DNA from: Fodinicola acaciae
Lineage (GTDB): Bacteria; Actinomycetota; Actinomycetes; Mycobacteriales; HKI-0501
Reading direction: 5' to 3'
Length of the DNA: 64,000 nucleotides
NCBI RefSeq assembly: GCF_010993745.1
Contig: NZ_WOTN01000003.1
Span: 62,001 to 126,000 of the forward strand
Shown here one piece after another: positions 51,739-60,371 of this stretch. A program made the position numbers and the translations under genes. The notes below the pieces were generated by a model. That model was given only the letters and a program-made list of their open reading frames with translations. It had not been told where the DNA came from and made no database searches. Every line of letters starts with the position of its first letter. Position 1 is the first letter of the stretch.

Positions 51739-52065
51739 CTATTCGGCGTCGTCACTCACTTTCTCCACGACCTCGCGGCCGGGCGACGACGTCCGGTAAC
51801 GACCCGGCGCGGCCGTACGGGACGTGTCGACGTCGTCACCGCCCGGCCCCACGTCCGGCGTGAAAACACCTTCGGCCGGCGGAAAACTCTCCGAGGTGTA
51901 GTCGGCGGTGACGCCACCGGGATCGACGCCGTCCGGCGCGCCACCGTCCCGCGGCTGACCGGCGTGCAGGTCCGGATAGGCCTCCTGCGGCGTCAGCCGG
52001 TCACGGTCGGCCGGCACCTGCGCACCGTTCTGCTGCGCGGCACTGTCGTACAACGGCTCACTCAT
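51739..52065 (-). CDS. Short acidic low-complexity protein
   Basis: 108 residues rich in Asp, Gly, Pro and Glu, with no hydrophobic core (SEPLYDSAAQQNGAQVPADR at the start). It has no recognised domain and is probably disordered. The ATG at 52065 has weak upstream sequence. It sits between the DUF1266 and DUF2469 genes in the same direction. Codon third positions are GC-biased as in real genes. Confidence 0.55.
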   Translation of the reverse strand: MSEPLYDSAAQQNGAQVPADRDRLTPQEAYPDLHAGQPRDGGAPDGVDPGGVTADYTSESFPPAEGVFTPDVGPGGDDVDTSRTAAPGRYRTSSPGREVVEKVSDDAE

Positions 52066-52094
52066 GCGGGCCGGTTACCCGTACGATGTGACCG

Positions 52095-52424
52095 CTATTC
52101 GCCGAACGGTGCCGAGCCGTCCGACGGCAGCGAGATGTCCGGCTTGTCGAGCTCCTCGACGTTCACGTCCTTGAACGTGACGACCCGTACGTTCTTCACG
52201 AAGCGGGCCGGCCGATACATGTCCCAGACCCAGGCGTCGGACATCTCCAGCTCGAAGTACACCTCGCCGTCGGCGTTGCGCACCTGCAGGTCCACCGCGT
52301 TGGCCAGGTAGAACCGCCGCTCGGTCTCCACCACGTAGGAGAACTGCCGGACGATGTCCCGGTATTCGCGATAGAGCTGGAGCTCCATCTCGGTCTCGTA
52401 CTTCTCCAAGTCCTCTGCGCTCAC
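52095..52424 (-). CDS. DUF2469 protein
   Basis: 109 residues. SAEDLEKYETEMELQLYREYRDIVRQFSYVVETERRFYLAN is the well-conserved actinobacterial DUF2469 core; here shown by YETEMELQLYREYRD. Function unknown, nearly always beside rnhB (Rv2901c). Its start overlaps the rnhB stop by four bases. Confidence 0.92.
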   Translation of the reverse strand: MSAEDLEKYETEMELQLYREYRDIVRQFSYVVETERRFYLANAVDLQVRNADGEVYFELEMSDAWVWDMYRPARFVKNVRVVTFKDVNVEELDKPDISLPSDGSAPFGE

Positions 52425-53131
52425 TCGGCTAACACCCCCTCCAACTGCATATCATCGCTTACCGCGATCGACACGTGACGCTGCGACCCCAGCAACGTCG
52501 ACACGTTGACGAACGACGAGCGATGGATCTCGCACGGTCCGTGTTCGGCCAGCGCGGCCGTGTGTTCGGCGGTGATGTAGCCCTTGTGCCGAGCGAAATC
52601 GTACTGCGGCCACGACTCGTGCAGCTGCATCATCAGCCGGTCTCGGGTCACCTTCGCCAGCACGGAGGCCGCCGCGATGCACGCGACGACCCGGTCGCCC
52701 TTCGGCACGGCCAGCGCGGGCGCGCACAGACCGTCGACCCGGAAGCCGTCGGTCAGCACGTACTGCGGCTCCGGATCGAGCATGCCGACCGACCTCCGCA
52801 TGCCGTCGAGGTTGGCCGCGTGTACGCCGCGGTGGTCGACGTCCGGCGTGTCGATGACGACGATCGCGTACGCCTGAGCGCGCTTGACGACCTCGGCGTA
52901 GACCTCCTCGCGGCTGGCCGGGGTGAGCAGCTTGGAGTCGGCCAAGCCCGGCACCTCGCCGCGGCGCCCCGGCGGCAGCATGCAGGCGGCGACCACCAGC
53001 GGCCCCGCGCAGGCGCCACGGCCGGCCTCGTCGGCACCGGCGATGCGGTCGAAGCCGCGGCGGCGCAGCGCCTGCTCGATCGCGTACATGCCGGCCTCAC
53101 GGCGGACGACCGTGCGGGGAGGTGCCAGCAT
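52421..53131 (-). CDS. rnhB: Ribonuclease HII
   Basis: 236 residues. Cleaves the RNA strand of RNA/DNA hybrids and single ribonucleotides in DNA. The catalytic Asp-Glu-Gly box is GADEAGRGACAGPLV; further acidic residues lie in LADSKLL and VDGLCAPA, and SVLAKVTRDRLM is conserved. A 50-residue C-terminal segment is typical. ATG at 53131 overlaps the Nudix gene stop by one base, and the stop overlaps DUF2469. Confidence 0.95.
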   Translation of the reverse strand: MLAPPRTVVRREAGMYAIEQALRRRGFDRIAGADEAGRGACAGPLVVAACMLPPGRRGEVPGLADSKLLTPASREEVYAEVVKRAQAYAIVVIDTPDVDHRGVHAANLDGMRRSVGMLDPEPQYVLTDGFRVDGLCAPALAVPKGDRVVACIAAASVLAKVTRDRLMMQLHESWPQYDFARHKGYITAEHTAALAEHGPCEIHRSSFVNVSTLLGSQRHVSIAVSDDMQLEGVLAE

Positions 53132-53586
53132 CAGGCCACGCTCCGGATCAACTCGGCGAGGTTCGGTGGATAGATGGTCTCGCTGGTGGCCGACAGTTCC
53201 TCGGCCGACCACCATTCGTACCCGTGACAGGACGCCCGCTCCACCTCGTCCCAGCCACTCGTGTCGACCTCGATGTGGTCACACCGTACGACGTAGAAGA
53301 CGTTGGCCTGCCGATAGGTCCTGCCGTTGAACGGGAAGTCCACCACCTCGCGAAAGACGGGCCCACGCAGGTCGTCGACCGTCACCCGCAGGCCGGTCTC
53401 CTCCGCCAGCTCGCGTACGGCGGCCTCGGAGGGGTCCTCGCCGTCCTCGATGCCGCCGCCGACGGTGATCCAGTACGCCGGCGTGTCCAGGTCAGCCGGA
53501 TCGAAGGCGTTCATGAGCAACACCCGGTCGTCCGGGTCGATGAGCAGCACCCGGGCCCCGGCCCGGTCGATCACCCTGTCAGTCAT
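53131..53586 (-). CDS. Nudix hydrolase
   Basis: 151 residues. The Nudix box is complete: GGGIEDGEDPSEAAVRELAEETG, with the E and REL-EE pattern needed for metal binding. Substrates of such enzymes range from 8-oxo-dGTP to sugar nucleotides; this one cannot be assigned. It lies between the first signal peptidase gene and rnhB, and its stop overlaps rnhB. Confidence 0.93.
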   Translation of the reverse strand: MTDRVIDRAGARVLLIDPDDRVLLMNAFDPADLDTPAYWITVGGGIEDGEDPSEAAVRELAEETGLRVTVDDLRGPVFREVVDFPFNGRTYRQANVFYVVRCDHIEVDTSGWDEVERASCHGYEWWSAEELSATSETIYPPNLAELIRSVA

Positions 53587-53619
53587 CGCATCCCAGCGTA
53601 GATCCCTAGTGTCCCGACA

Positions 53620-54234
53620 CTAGCGACTCGGTGGTGGTATGTGTTCGAAGGTCTCCGGCACCGGCAGGCCCGACCAGTGGTTCACCGGCCAGTAGATGGC
53701 GAAGGCCGGCCCCACCACGCTGCCTTCCGGGATCGTGCCTGAGTTCTCGTCGAGATGGATCCGCGAGTCGCCGGACAGGCTGCGGTGGTCTCCCATCACG
53801 AACAGCCGGCCAGCCGGTACGCGTACGTCGAAACGCCGGTCGGAGGGGTGGTTACCGGGATAGAGGTACGGCTCGGTGAGCGCATACCCGTTGATCGTCA
53901 CCTGGCCGGTGGCGTTGCAGCACACCACGTGGTCGCCGGGCAGCCCGATGAGCCGCTTGACGAAGTCCTTGTCGGCCAGGCTCTCCCTCCAGGACGCCGG
54001 CGGCTCGAAGACGATCACCTCGCCGCGGTGCGGCGGACGCAGGTGATAGATGATCTTGTTGACCAGGATCTGGTCGTTGACCCGCAGCGTGTTCTCCATC
54101 GACGGAGACGGGATGTAGAACGTCTGCACGGCGAACTGGCGTACGACCAGGGCCACCACCAGCGCGATCACGACCAGGATCGGCAACTCGATCCAGAACG
54201 GCAGCCGTCGCCTGGACCGCTCCCCCGAGGCCAT
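53620..54234 (-). CDS. lepB: Type I signal peptidase (first of three)
   Basis: 204 residues. One N-terminal membrane helix (WIELPILVVIALVVALVV), the catalytic Ser at 45 in PSPSMENTL and Lys at 93 in FVKRLIGLPG, then GDHRSLSGDSR. It removes signal peptides from exported proteins. The Ser box reads PSPSM instead of the usual PSGSM, which the other two copies keep. It is 33 bases from the Nudix gene and 10 bases after the second copy. Confidence 0.9.
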   Translation of the reverse strand: MASGERSRRRLPFWIELPILVVIALVVALVVRQFAVQTFYIPSPSMENTLRVNDQILVNKIIYHLRPPHRGEVIVFEPPASWRESLADKDFVKRLIGLPGDHVVCCNATGQVTINGYALTEPYLYPGNHPSDRRFDVRVPAGRLFVMGDHRSLSGDSRIHLDENSGTIPEGSVVGPAFAIYWPVNHWSGLPVPETFEHIPPPSR

Positions 54235-54244
54235 CGCCGCCGAC

Positions 54245-54859
54245 TCAGCCGCCGGCCGGCTTCGGCACGCTGCCGAATATGTCTGGTACGCCGAGCGCCG
54301 TCCACCGGTTGACCGGCCAGTAGATCGCGAACGCCTCGCCCTCGACGCTGCTGATCGGGATCGTGCCCGAACTGTCCCGCAGGTGATAGCGCGAGTCGCC
54401 GGAGATCTCCCGGTGGTCACCGAGGACGAACAACCGGCCGGCCGGCACGGTCACGTCGAACCGGATGGTCGACGGCGCGTTGCCGGGATAGAGGTAGGTC
54501 TCCTTGAGCGGATAGCCGTTGACGGTGACCGCACCGGCGGCGTCACAGCAGACCACCCGGTCGCCGGGAGTGCCGATCACCCGCTTGATGAACTCCTTCT
54601 CGTTGGCCGGCGCGTTCCAGCTGGCCGGTGGCTGGAACACGATGATCTCACCGCGGTCCGGCGACCTGAAGTCGTAGATCAGCTTGTTGACCAGCAGTTT
54701 GTCGTTGAGCTCCAGGGTGTTTTCCATGGAGCCGGACGGGATGTAGAACGTCTGCACGACCCACGTGCGAACGACGAGCGCCACCACCAGGGCGATGACG
54801 ATGAGGATCGGCAACTCGATCCAGAACGGGAGGCGCTTACGTTTCGGCTCAGCTCGCAC
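54245..54859 (-). CDS. lepB: Type I signal peptidase (second of three)
   Basis: 204 residues, same layout: membrane helix near residues 11-32, S44 in PSGSMENTL, K92 in FIKRVIGTPG, GDHREISGDSR. It is the closest paralogue of the copy just downstream (shared LPFWIELPIL opening and IIYDF/NKLIY segment). Start ATG at 54859; upstream the 161-base gap contains a dyad and no gene. Confidence 0.9.
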   Translation of the reverse strand: MRAEPKRKRLPFWIELPILIVIALVVALVVRTWVVQTFYIPSGSMENTLELNDKLLVNKLIYDFRSPDRGEIIVFQPPASWNAPANEKEFIKRVIGTPGDRVVCCDAAGAVTVNGYPLKETYLYPGNAPSTIRFDVTVPAGRLFVLGDHREISGDSRYHLRDSSGTIPISSVEGEAFAIYWPVNRWTALGVPDIFGSVPKPAGG

Positions 54860-54970
54860 CGAAACAGCCTACGATGCCGCCGCCGGCCGCCGCCGCCAGG
54901 TCCACGTCCTGTTCCAGTCGTGTTACCGCGCGCCATGATCGCTTTACTCCGCCTGTACGCGGCCAATGCA

Positions 54971-55017
54971 CGCATGGCCACCATGCGTGCGTCCAGCGCA
55001 AGCATGGTGGCCATGCG
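54971..55017. terminator. Hairpin between signal peptidase genes two and three
   Basis: CGCATGGCCACCATGC and its exact complement flank a 15-nt loop. It starts four bases after the stop of the third copy and can act as a terminator or attenuator before the second copy. Confidence 0.55.
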
Positions 55018-55020
55018 AAC

Positions 55021-55776
55021 TTAGGAGCGGCGACGGCGGCGGTACGGCAACATCAGCAGCAACGAGGAGTTGAGGCCGCCGAAGGTGTCCGGCACCTCCA
55101 GCGAGCCCGCGTGCGGGATCGGCCAGACGATCAGGAAAGCCCGGCCGATCACGTCGCTGACACTGATCGTGCCGTGCCACTTGTCGGCGATGTGATAGCG
55201 CGAGTCGGCCGACACGCCGCGGTGGTCACCGAGCACGAACAGCCGGCCGTCCGGCACCTTCACCGGACCGAAGGCGCGCTGCTCGACCGGCGTGTTGTCA
55301 TGGACGTACGGCTCGTTGAGCCCCAGGCCGTTGACCGTGACCCGGCCTTGCCGGTCACAGCACCTGACCGTGTCGCCGGCCACCCCGACGACCCGCTTCA
55401 CCAGGTCTTTCTCGCCTGGTGGCGTAGCACCGAAGAGGCTGCCGACGTACGCGCCGACGGTCGGGAAGAAGCCGGACGGCGGCGGCTCGGCGCCTTCCTC
55501 GTTCCAGTCGTCAGCGCCTTTGAACACCACGATCTCGCCGCGATGCGGCTCGCGTACGGTGTAGATGATCTTGTTGACCAGGATCCGGTCGCCGATCCGG
55601 AGGGTCTCCTCCATGGAGCCGGACGGCACCGTGAACGCCTGGACGAGAAACGCGCGCACCAGGATGGCGACCGCCAGCGCGACGCAGGTCAGCAGGATCG
55701 TTTCCTGAAACAGCGACAGCGGACGGCGCTCCCGGATCGCCCGATGCCGACCGCCACGGTGGCCGTGGCTGGGCAC
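55021..55776 (-). CDS. lepB: Type I signal peptidase (third, longest)
   Basis: 251 residues. One membrane helix (LLTCVALAVAILVRAFLV), S54 in PSGSMEETL, K127 in LVKRVVGVAGD, GDHRGVSADSR. Extra residues lie between the Ser and Lys boxes (GAEPPPSGFFPTVGAYVGSLF) and at the C-terminus. A basic N-terminal tail (HGHRGGRHRAIRERR) is cytoplasmic. It follows rplS directly, the Streptomyces order. Confidence 0.92.
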   Translation of the reverse strand: MPSHGHRGGRHRAIRERRPLSLFQETILLTCVALAVAILVRAFLVQAFTVPSGSMEETLRIGDRILVNKIIYTVREPHRGEIVVFKGADDWNEEGAEPPPSGFFPTVGAYVGSLFGATPPGEKDLVKRVVGVAGDTVRCCDRQGRVTVNGLGLNEPYVHDNTPVEQRAFGPVKVPDGRLFVLGDHRGVSADSRYHIADKWHGTISVSDVIGRAFLIVWPIPHAGSLEVPDTFGGLNSSLLLMLPYRRRRRS

Positions 55777-55801
55777 CGGGCTCTACGCCAGACGACCGCG
55801 C

Positions 55802-56158
55802 TCAGCGCGCGGTGGTCTCGCGCTTCTCCTTGATCTTGGCGGCCTTGCCCCGCAGGTCGCGGAGGTAGTAGAGCTTGGCACGGCGTACGTCACCGCGGGT
55901 GACGACCTCGATCTTGTCGATCACCGGCGTGTGCACCGGGAAGGTGCGCTCGACGCCGACGCCGAAGCTCATCTTGCGGACCGTGAAGGTCTCCCGGACA
56001 CCGGCGCCCTGCCGGCGGATGACCACACCCTGGAAGATCTGGATCCGCGAGCGGTTGCCCTCGACGACCCGCACGTGCACCTTCAGGGTGTCGCCGGGAC
56101 GGAATTCCGGGATGTCGGACCGCTTCTGGGCGGCGTCGAGCGCATCCAGGGTGTTCAT
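55802..56158 (-). CDS. rplS: 50S ribosomal protein L19
   Basis: 118 residues, the standard length. [32 protein letters not shown] and [13 protein letters not shown] are the family blocks. It lies at the 30S-50S bridge. 25 bases upstream of the signal peptidase set and downstream of trmD by 67 bases. Confidence 0.97.
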   Translation of the reverse strand: MNTLDALDAAQKRSDIPEFRPGDTLKVHVRVVEGNRSRIQIFQGVVIRRQGAGVRETFTVRKMSFGVGVERTFPVHTPVIDKIEVVTRGDVRRAKLYYLRDLRGKAAKIKEKRETTAR

Positions 56159-56225
56159 CTCAGATCGCTTCCTTGTCTTTCACCGGGTCAAACGCGTCAA
56201 TGCTGGCCCAGCGGCTAACGCGGGC

Positions 56226-57005
56226 TCATGCTGGCCCGGGAGCGGGCGGCAACCTGTCCATGGTGCCACAGGCCCGCGTGGCCGGTAAAACCGCCCGGTC
56301 CGCTTCGCTCAGCGCCTCCGGCGGCAGCGCCGCGAGCAGGTCGGGACGCCGCGCCGCCGTCCGGGTCAGGGCCTGTTCACGACGCCAGCGCGCGATCCGT
56401 CCGTGGTCGCCGGAGAGCAGGATCGGTGGTACGTCCCGGCCGCGCCAACTGGACGGTTTGGTGTAAACCGGATATTCCAGCAGGCCGTCCGCGTACGACT
56501 CCTCCTCCAGCGACGCCGGGTTGCCGAGCACGCCCGGCAGCAGCCGCGCCACCGCCTCGATGATCACCAGCGCCGCGACCTCGCCGCCGTTGAGCACGTA
56601 GTCGCCGAGTGAGATCTCGGTCACGCGCATCCGCGTCGCGGCCTCCTCGGCTACTCGCGCGTCGATGCCTTCGTACCTGCCGCACGCGAAGACCAGCCGC
56701 TCCTCCTCCGCCAGCTCGTGCGCGAGCCGCTGGCTGAAGACGGTGCCGGTCGGCGTCGGGACGAGAAGGCGGGCGTCGTCAGGCGCGAGCTCGTCGAGCG
56801 CCTCACCCCACGGCTCCGGACGCATGACCATGCCGGCGCCGCCGCCGTACGGTGTGTCGTCGACCGTACGGTGCCGGTCGTGCGTCCAATCGCGCAGGTC
56901 GTGGACCTGGATGTCGAGCAGGCCGCGGTCGCGCGCGCGACCGAGCAACGACTCGCGCAGTGGCGCGAGGTAGCCGGGGAAGATCGTGATCACATCGATG
57001 CGCAT
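56226..57005 (-). CDS. trmD: tRNA (guanosine(37)-N1)-methyltransferase
   Basis: 259 residues. Methylates G37 next to proline, leucine and arginine anticodons. SPOUT-fold knot motifs: [46 protein letters not shown] and [19 protein letters not shown]. The ATG at 57005 is the family start; the divergent MgtC gene begins only 28 bases away. Followed by rplS. Confidence 0.96.
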   Translation of the reverse strand: MRIDVITIFPGYLAPLRESLLGRARDRGLLDIQVHDLRDWTHDRHRTVDDTPYGGGAGMVMRPEPWGEALDELAPDDARLLVPTPTGTVFSQRLAHELAEEERLVFACGRYEGIDARVAEEAATRMRVTEISLGDYVLNGGEVAALVIIEAVARLLPGVLGNPASLEEESYADGLLEYPVYTKPSSWRGRDVPPILLSGDHGRIARWRREQALTRTAARRPDLLAALPPEALSEADRAVLPATRACGTMDRLPPAPGPA

Positions 57006-57033
57006 GGCGGCATCGACGCTACCGTTTGGCGAT

Positions 57034-57714
57034 ATGCGCAACGAATGGAGCCTGCTGGCGCCGTTGGGTCTCGCGCTGCTGCTCAGCTCGGCCATCGGAC
57101 TGGAGCGCGAGATCCGCTCGAAGAGCGCCGGACTGCGGACGCACAGCCTGGTCGGCCTCGCCTCGGCGCTGATCGTGTTGCTGTCCGCGTACGGCTTCAG
57201 CTCGGTCCTCAGCCCCGGCCACGTCGTGCTCGATCCGTCCCGGGTGGCGGCGCAGGTGGTCTCCGGCATCGGCTTCATCGGCGGCGGCCTGATCTTCATC
57301 CGGCGTGACCTGGTGCGCGGTCTGACGACGGCAGCGACGATCTGGGTGGCGGCCGCGGTCGGGATGGCGTGCGGCGCGGGGTTGCCGTTGCTCGCGACCG
57401 CCACGACGGTCGGCCATTTCGTGGTCGTACTCGGCTATCCGCCGGTGGTGCGGTGGCTGCTCGGCCGCGGTCACGAGCCGCGGATCCTGCGTGTCACGTA
57501 CGAAGACGGTCGCGGTGTGCTGCGGCGGCTGCTGTCGGTGTGTACGGACACCGGCTGGCTGGTGCGGCGGGTCGCCGTCGACAGCGAGGAAGGCGTGACC
57601 GCGGTGGTGGTGCTCACGCTGTCCGGACGCGGCTCGATGAACGACCTGATGGCGAAGCTGGGCGCGATGGACGGGGTCGTACACGTGGCGGCCGGCGACG
57701 ACGAGGCCGCCTGA
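57034..57714 (+). CDS. MgtC/SapB-family membrane protein
   Basis: 226 residues. Five membrane helices with the MgtC signature: [20 protein letters not shown], then [37 protein letters not shown]. The last 70 residues form an ACT-like soluble domain. Members help survival in low Mg or in host cells. The ATG at 57034 is 28 bases from the divergent trmD start, so the promoters overlap and the message may be leaderless. Confidence 0.92.
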   Translation: MRNEWSLLAPLGLALLLSSAIGLEREIRSKSAGLRTHSLVGLASALIVLLSAYGFSSVLSPGHVVLDPSRVAAQVVSGIGFIGGGLIFIRRDLVRGLTTAATIWVAAAVGMACGAGLPLLATATTVGHFVVVLGYPPVVRWLLGRGHEPRILRVTYEDGRGVLRRLLSVCTDTGWLVRRVAVDSEEGVTAVVVLTLSGRGSMNDLMAKLGAMDGVVHVAAGDDEAA

Positions 57715-57770
57715 TCCCACACTCCGCGGTGCGCCGGCCCGTGGCCGCGCGCGGTGACCGCCGCACGCAT

Positions 57771-57828
57771 CGAATGCGCAAAGGAAGACCACTTTTGTCG
57801 CGGAAAGTGGGCCTACTTTGCACATTCG
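57771..57828. terminator. Bidirectional terminator after mgtC
   Basis: An imperfect 25-bp stem (CGAATGCGCAAAGGAAG arm, with AAAG/CTTT centre and 8-nt loop) between the convergent MgtC gene and rimM. The AAAGTGG / CCACTTT centre pairs perfectly. Confidence 0.7.
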
Positions 57829-57851
57829 ACTCAGAGCCCGTAGCGGGTGGT

Positions 57852-58355
57852 TCAGAGGTCGAAGAGGCCGGCTGGTGGGTCGATGGTGACCGTACGCGCG
57901 TCGACGGCGGTCACGATCGCCTTCACAAACGGCACCAAGTGAGTTCGGCCGTCGAGGCCGGTCAGGATCAGCAGGTCGCCGCCGGGGCCGTGGTCGACGG
58001 CGGTCACCGTGCCCAGTGGCGCGCCGGTGGGGTCGACGGCGGCGAGGTCGATCAGGTCGTGGTCGCGGAACTCGTCCGGATCGTCCAGCTCTGGCAGGTC
58101 GTCGGACTCCACGACGAGCAGGACGCCGCGGAGGCCCTCCGCGGCGTCCCGGTCGTCGACGTCCTTGAAGTGCAGCACCAGCCGGCCGCCGTGCCAGAAC
58201 GCGTCCTCGACGGACAGCGGTCCGGCCGACTCGGGGTCGGTGGCCAGTACGGAGCCGAGCGCGAACCGGTCGTCCGGCTCGTCGGTGCGGACCTCGACGG
58301 TCACGTCACCGCGTACGCCGTGCGGACGACCGATCCGAGCGACGACCAGTTGCAC
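57852..58355 (-). CDS. rimM: 16S rRNA processing protein RimM
   Basis: 167 residues. RimM N-domain VVARIGRPHGVRGDVTVEVRTDEPDDRF and PRC-barrel part EFRDHDLIDLAAVDPTGAPLGTV. It binds S19 and helps 30S assembly. GTG start at 58355, four bases after the KH gene. Order rpsP-khpA-rimM-trmD-rplS is the normal actinobacterial one. Confidence 0.95.
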   Translation of the reverse strand: MQLVVARIGRPHGVRGDVTVEVRTDEPDDRFALGSVLATDPESAGPLSVEDAFWHGGRLVLHFKDVDDRDAAEGLRGVLLVVESDDLPELDDPDEFRDHDLIDLAAVDPTGAPLGTVTAVDHGPGGDLLILTGLDGRTHLVPFVKAIVTAVDARTVTIDPPAGLFDL

Positions 58356-58359
58356 AGTG

Positions 58360-58596
58360 TCAGTGCCGGTCGGTGTCGACCACGTCGACGCGTACGCCAC
58401 GGCCGCCGACGCCGGTCATCACCTGGCGCAGCGCACGAGCCGTCCGGCCGCCGCGGCCGATCACCTTGCCGAGGTCGTCGGGGTGGACGCGCAGCTGCAG
58501 CGTCGAGCCGCGGCGACCGTTGACGACACCGACGCTCACCTCGTCGGGATGGTCGACGATCCCGCGTACGAGGTGCTCGAGTGCTTCTTCCAGCAC
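58360..58596 (-). CDS. khpA: KH-domain RNA-binding protein
   Basis: 78 residues, typical KhpA length. The KH core is GKVIGRGGRTARALRQVM, with the GxxG loop GRGG. It acts with KhpB as an RNA-binding pair and follows rpsP directly; its GTG at 58596 is next to the rpsP stop. Confidence 0.93.
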   Translation of the reverse strand: MLEEALEHLVRGIVDHPDEVSVGVVNGRRGSTLQLRVHPDDLGKVIGRGGRTARALRQVMTGVGGRGVRVDVVDTDRH

Positions 58597-59043
58597 TTAG
58601 GACTCCGAGGCGGCGGGCTCAGCGGCCTTCTCGTCAGCCTTGGCGTCGGCCTTCTTGGCCGCCTTCTTCTTCGGTGTGGTGGCCGCGCCCTTGCCGTCGG
58701 CGTTCTTGTCCGACTCGGCGAACACGGCACCGATCTCCGGACGCGGGGCCTTCGGCTCGGCGACCTTCAGCGGAGCCGGCGCCGGCTCGCCCTTGAACTT
58801 CTGCCAGTCGCCGGTCAGCTTCAGGATCGCGGTGACCGCCGCGGTCGGCTGCGCGCCGACGCCCAGCCAGTACTGCGCGCGGTCGGAGTTGACCTGGATG
58901 AAGGAGGGCTCCTCCTTCGGGTGGTACAGGCCGATCGCCTCGATCGCGCGGCCGTCGCGCTTGGTGCGCGCGTCGGCGACGACGATGCGGTAGTGCGGCG
59001 AGCGCATCTTGCCGAGGCGCATCAGCTTGATCTTGGTAGCCAC
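58597..59043 (-). CDS. rpsP: 30S ribosomal protein S16
   Basis: 148 residues. The conserved 85-residue core [23 protein letters not shown] to [14 protein letters not shown] is followed by a 60-residue Ala/Lys/Glu-rich extension ([19 protein letters not shown]), common in actinobacteria and probably disordered. GTG at 59043; upstream GGAGACACC. Ffh, often next in other genomes, is not here. Confidence 0.95.
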   Translation of the reverse strand: MATKIKLMRLGKMRSPHYRIVVADARTKRDGRAIEAIGLYHPKEEPSFIQVNSDRAQYWLGVGAQPTAAVTAILKLTGDWQKFKGEPAPAPLKVAEPKAPRPEIGAVFAESDKNADGKGAATTPKKKAAKKADAKADEKAAEPAASES

Positions 59044-59162
59044 GGGTGTGGTGTCTCCTACGACTGTCGAGAGCTGGTGGGCCGCGCCGGCACATGTGGG
59101 GACCTGGCCTGCGCACCCGGTGGACCCGGCCACGGCGGTTGAGAGGGTCCGCGCGGTCAGGT

Positions 59163-59822
59163 TCAGCGGTCCATTGTGCCAGATCCGCTGACCAGCAGCG
59201 CCGCCGGCCTGTCCCAGCCGGCCGGCAGCGACGGTACGGGCCAGGACGGGTCCGGCCGGAAGTCGGTCCAGGTGCCGTCGTACGGCCACCGGCCGGCCTC
59301 GGCGTCCTCGATCGCGGCCTGCGCCTCGACCCGCGCGCGCTCGGCCCAGGCGGCGCTGACCTGGCCCACCTCGTACGCGGCCGCAGCCTCGTCCTCGTCC
59401 TTGAGCTGCCAGCTCCGGTCCGGCGCCACGACGACGTCGAGTTCCAGGTCGTCGGTGTCAAAGCCGGCGGCGTCACCGTCGTCCCAGCGCACGTACGGCG
59501 TCTCGGTGTTGACGTACCAGTTGCGAAACGAGCCGTCCGGCGTGAAGAACCAGTGGACCGAGTGCCAGGTGTCCGGCCGCATCAGGATCAGCGTGCTGGT
59601 CCCCCGCCAATGGTCGTCGACCGTGTGCCACGGCTCGCGAAAGCGCTGCTCAAGTGGCACGTCCCTGACCTCGCGGCCGTCGGCGTAGCGGGGAAACCGC
59701 ACCGGAGTCCCGTGCGCGAGCCACAGCACCGTACGGTCCGGCGTGTCCTCGACGACCGTGCATGGCCGTACACCTCTGAGCTCGCCATCGCGGTGATAGC
59801 GCACAAGCATCGTCTGCGGCAT
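59163..59822 (-). CDS. DUF402 protein (first copy)
   Basis: 219 residues. DUF402 fold: [60 protein letters not shown] and [21 protein letters not shown], where the acidic DxD and E residues bind metal. Relatives hydrolyse nucleoside tri- or diphosphates (NtdP). The C-terminal helices are longer than usual. Paralogue at 62811-63446; both end in DFRPDPSWP. Confidence 0.85.
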   Translation of the reverse strand: MPQTMLVRYHRDGELRGVRPCTVVEDTPDRTVLWLAHGTPVRFPRYADGREVRDVPLEQRFREPWHTVDDHWRGTSTLILMRPDTWHSVHWFFTPDGSFRNWYVNTETPYVRWDDGDAAGFDTDDLELDVVVAPDRSWQLKDEDEAAAAYEVGQVSAAWAERARVEAQAAIEDAEAGRWPYDGTWTDFRPDPSWPVPSLPAGWDRPAALLVSGSGTMDR

Positions 59823-59834
59823 GCGACCAGTCTT

Positions 59835-60371
59835 TCAACCGACCGGTACGCGCCTGCCGGACAGCTCGTACAACCGCGCCAGCAGTCCCTCCGGATCGAC
59901 ACCGGCCGGCACCGGCAGGACAGCCGCGCCACGCTGCCGGATCATCAGCGCCAGCGGCCCGTCCCACGGCCAGCGCGAGTCGGTGTCGAAGGCCACATAA
60001 CGTACGCGCGCGCGGAGATACGGGCGGATGTGCCGCACCGATTCCCACGGCACGAAGACCGCCTTCGCGGAGAAGACCGTGCGCCTCAGCCACAGGCCGC
60101 TGTCGTCGGCGGCGAGCATCGGCCCGCGCATCGCCAGCCGCAGCCAGCACCAGGTGAAAGCCAGCGCGACGGCGACGCACACCACGGACACGATCGACCA
60201 TGGCGTGCCGACCCCCCGGCCGGCGAGCAGATCGGCGAAGCGCGGCAGCGAGTTGAGGATCCACACCGCGAGCACCAGGACCGCGATGGCGAGCAGGATC
60301 GCCAGCTGGCCGCGATGTGGTCGTACGACCAGCGATGCCGACTCCGGGATCCGCCTCACCCCGTCAGTCAA
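59835..60371 (-). CDS. Membrane protein with PH-like domain
   Basis: 178 residues. Two helices (LAILLAIAVLVLAVWIL and SIVSVVCVAVALAFTWCWL) and then a PH-like soluble part (LAADDSGLWLRRTVFSAKAVFVPWESVRHIRPY). Overlaps the ParB-like gene by eight bases, so the two are coupled. Function unknown. Confidence 0.75.
   Translation of the reverse strand: MTDGVRRIPESASLVVRPHRGQLAILLAIAVLVLAVWILNSLPRFADLLAGRGVGTPWSIVSVVCVAVALAFTWCWLRLAMRGPMLAADDSGLWLRRTVFSAKAVFVPWESVRHIRPYLRARVRYVAFDTDSRWPWDGPLALMIRQRGAAVLPVPAGVDPEGLLARLYELSGRRVPVG

Noticed and set aside
54679-55014. Small minus-strand frame starting MATMLALDARM
   Set aside because: The Met-Ala pattern comes from the ATGGTGGCCATGC hairpin and the frame then runs through the second lepB gene off-frame.
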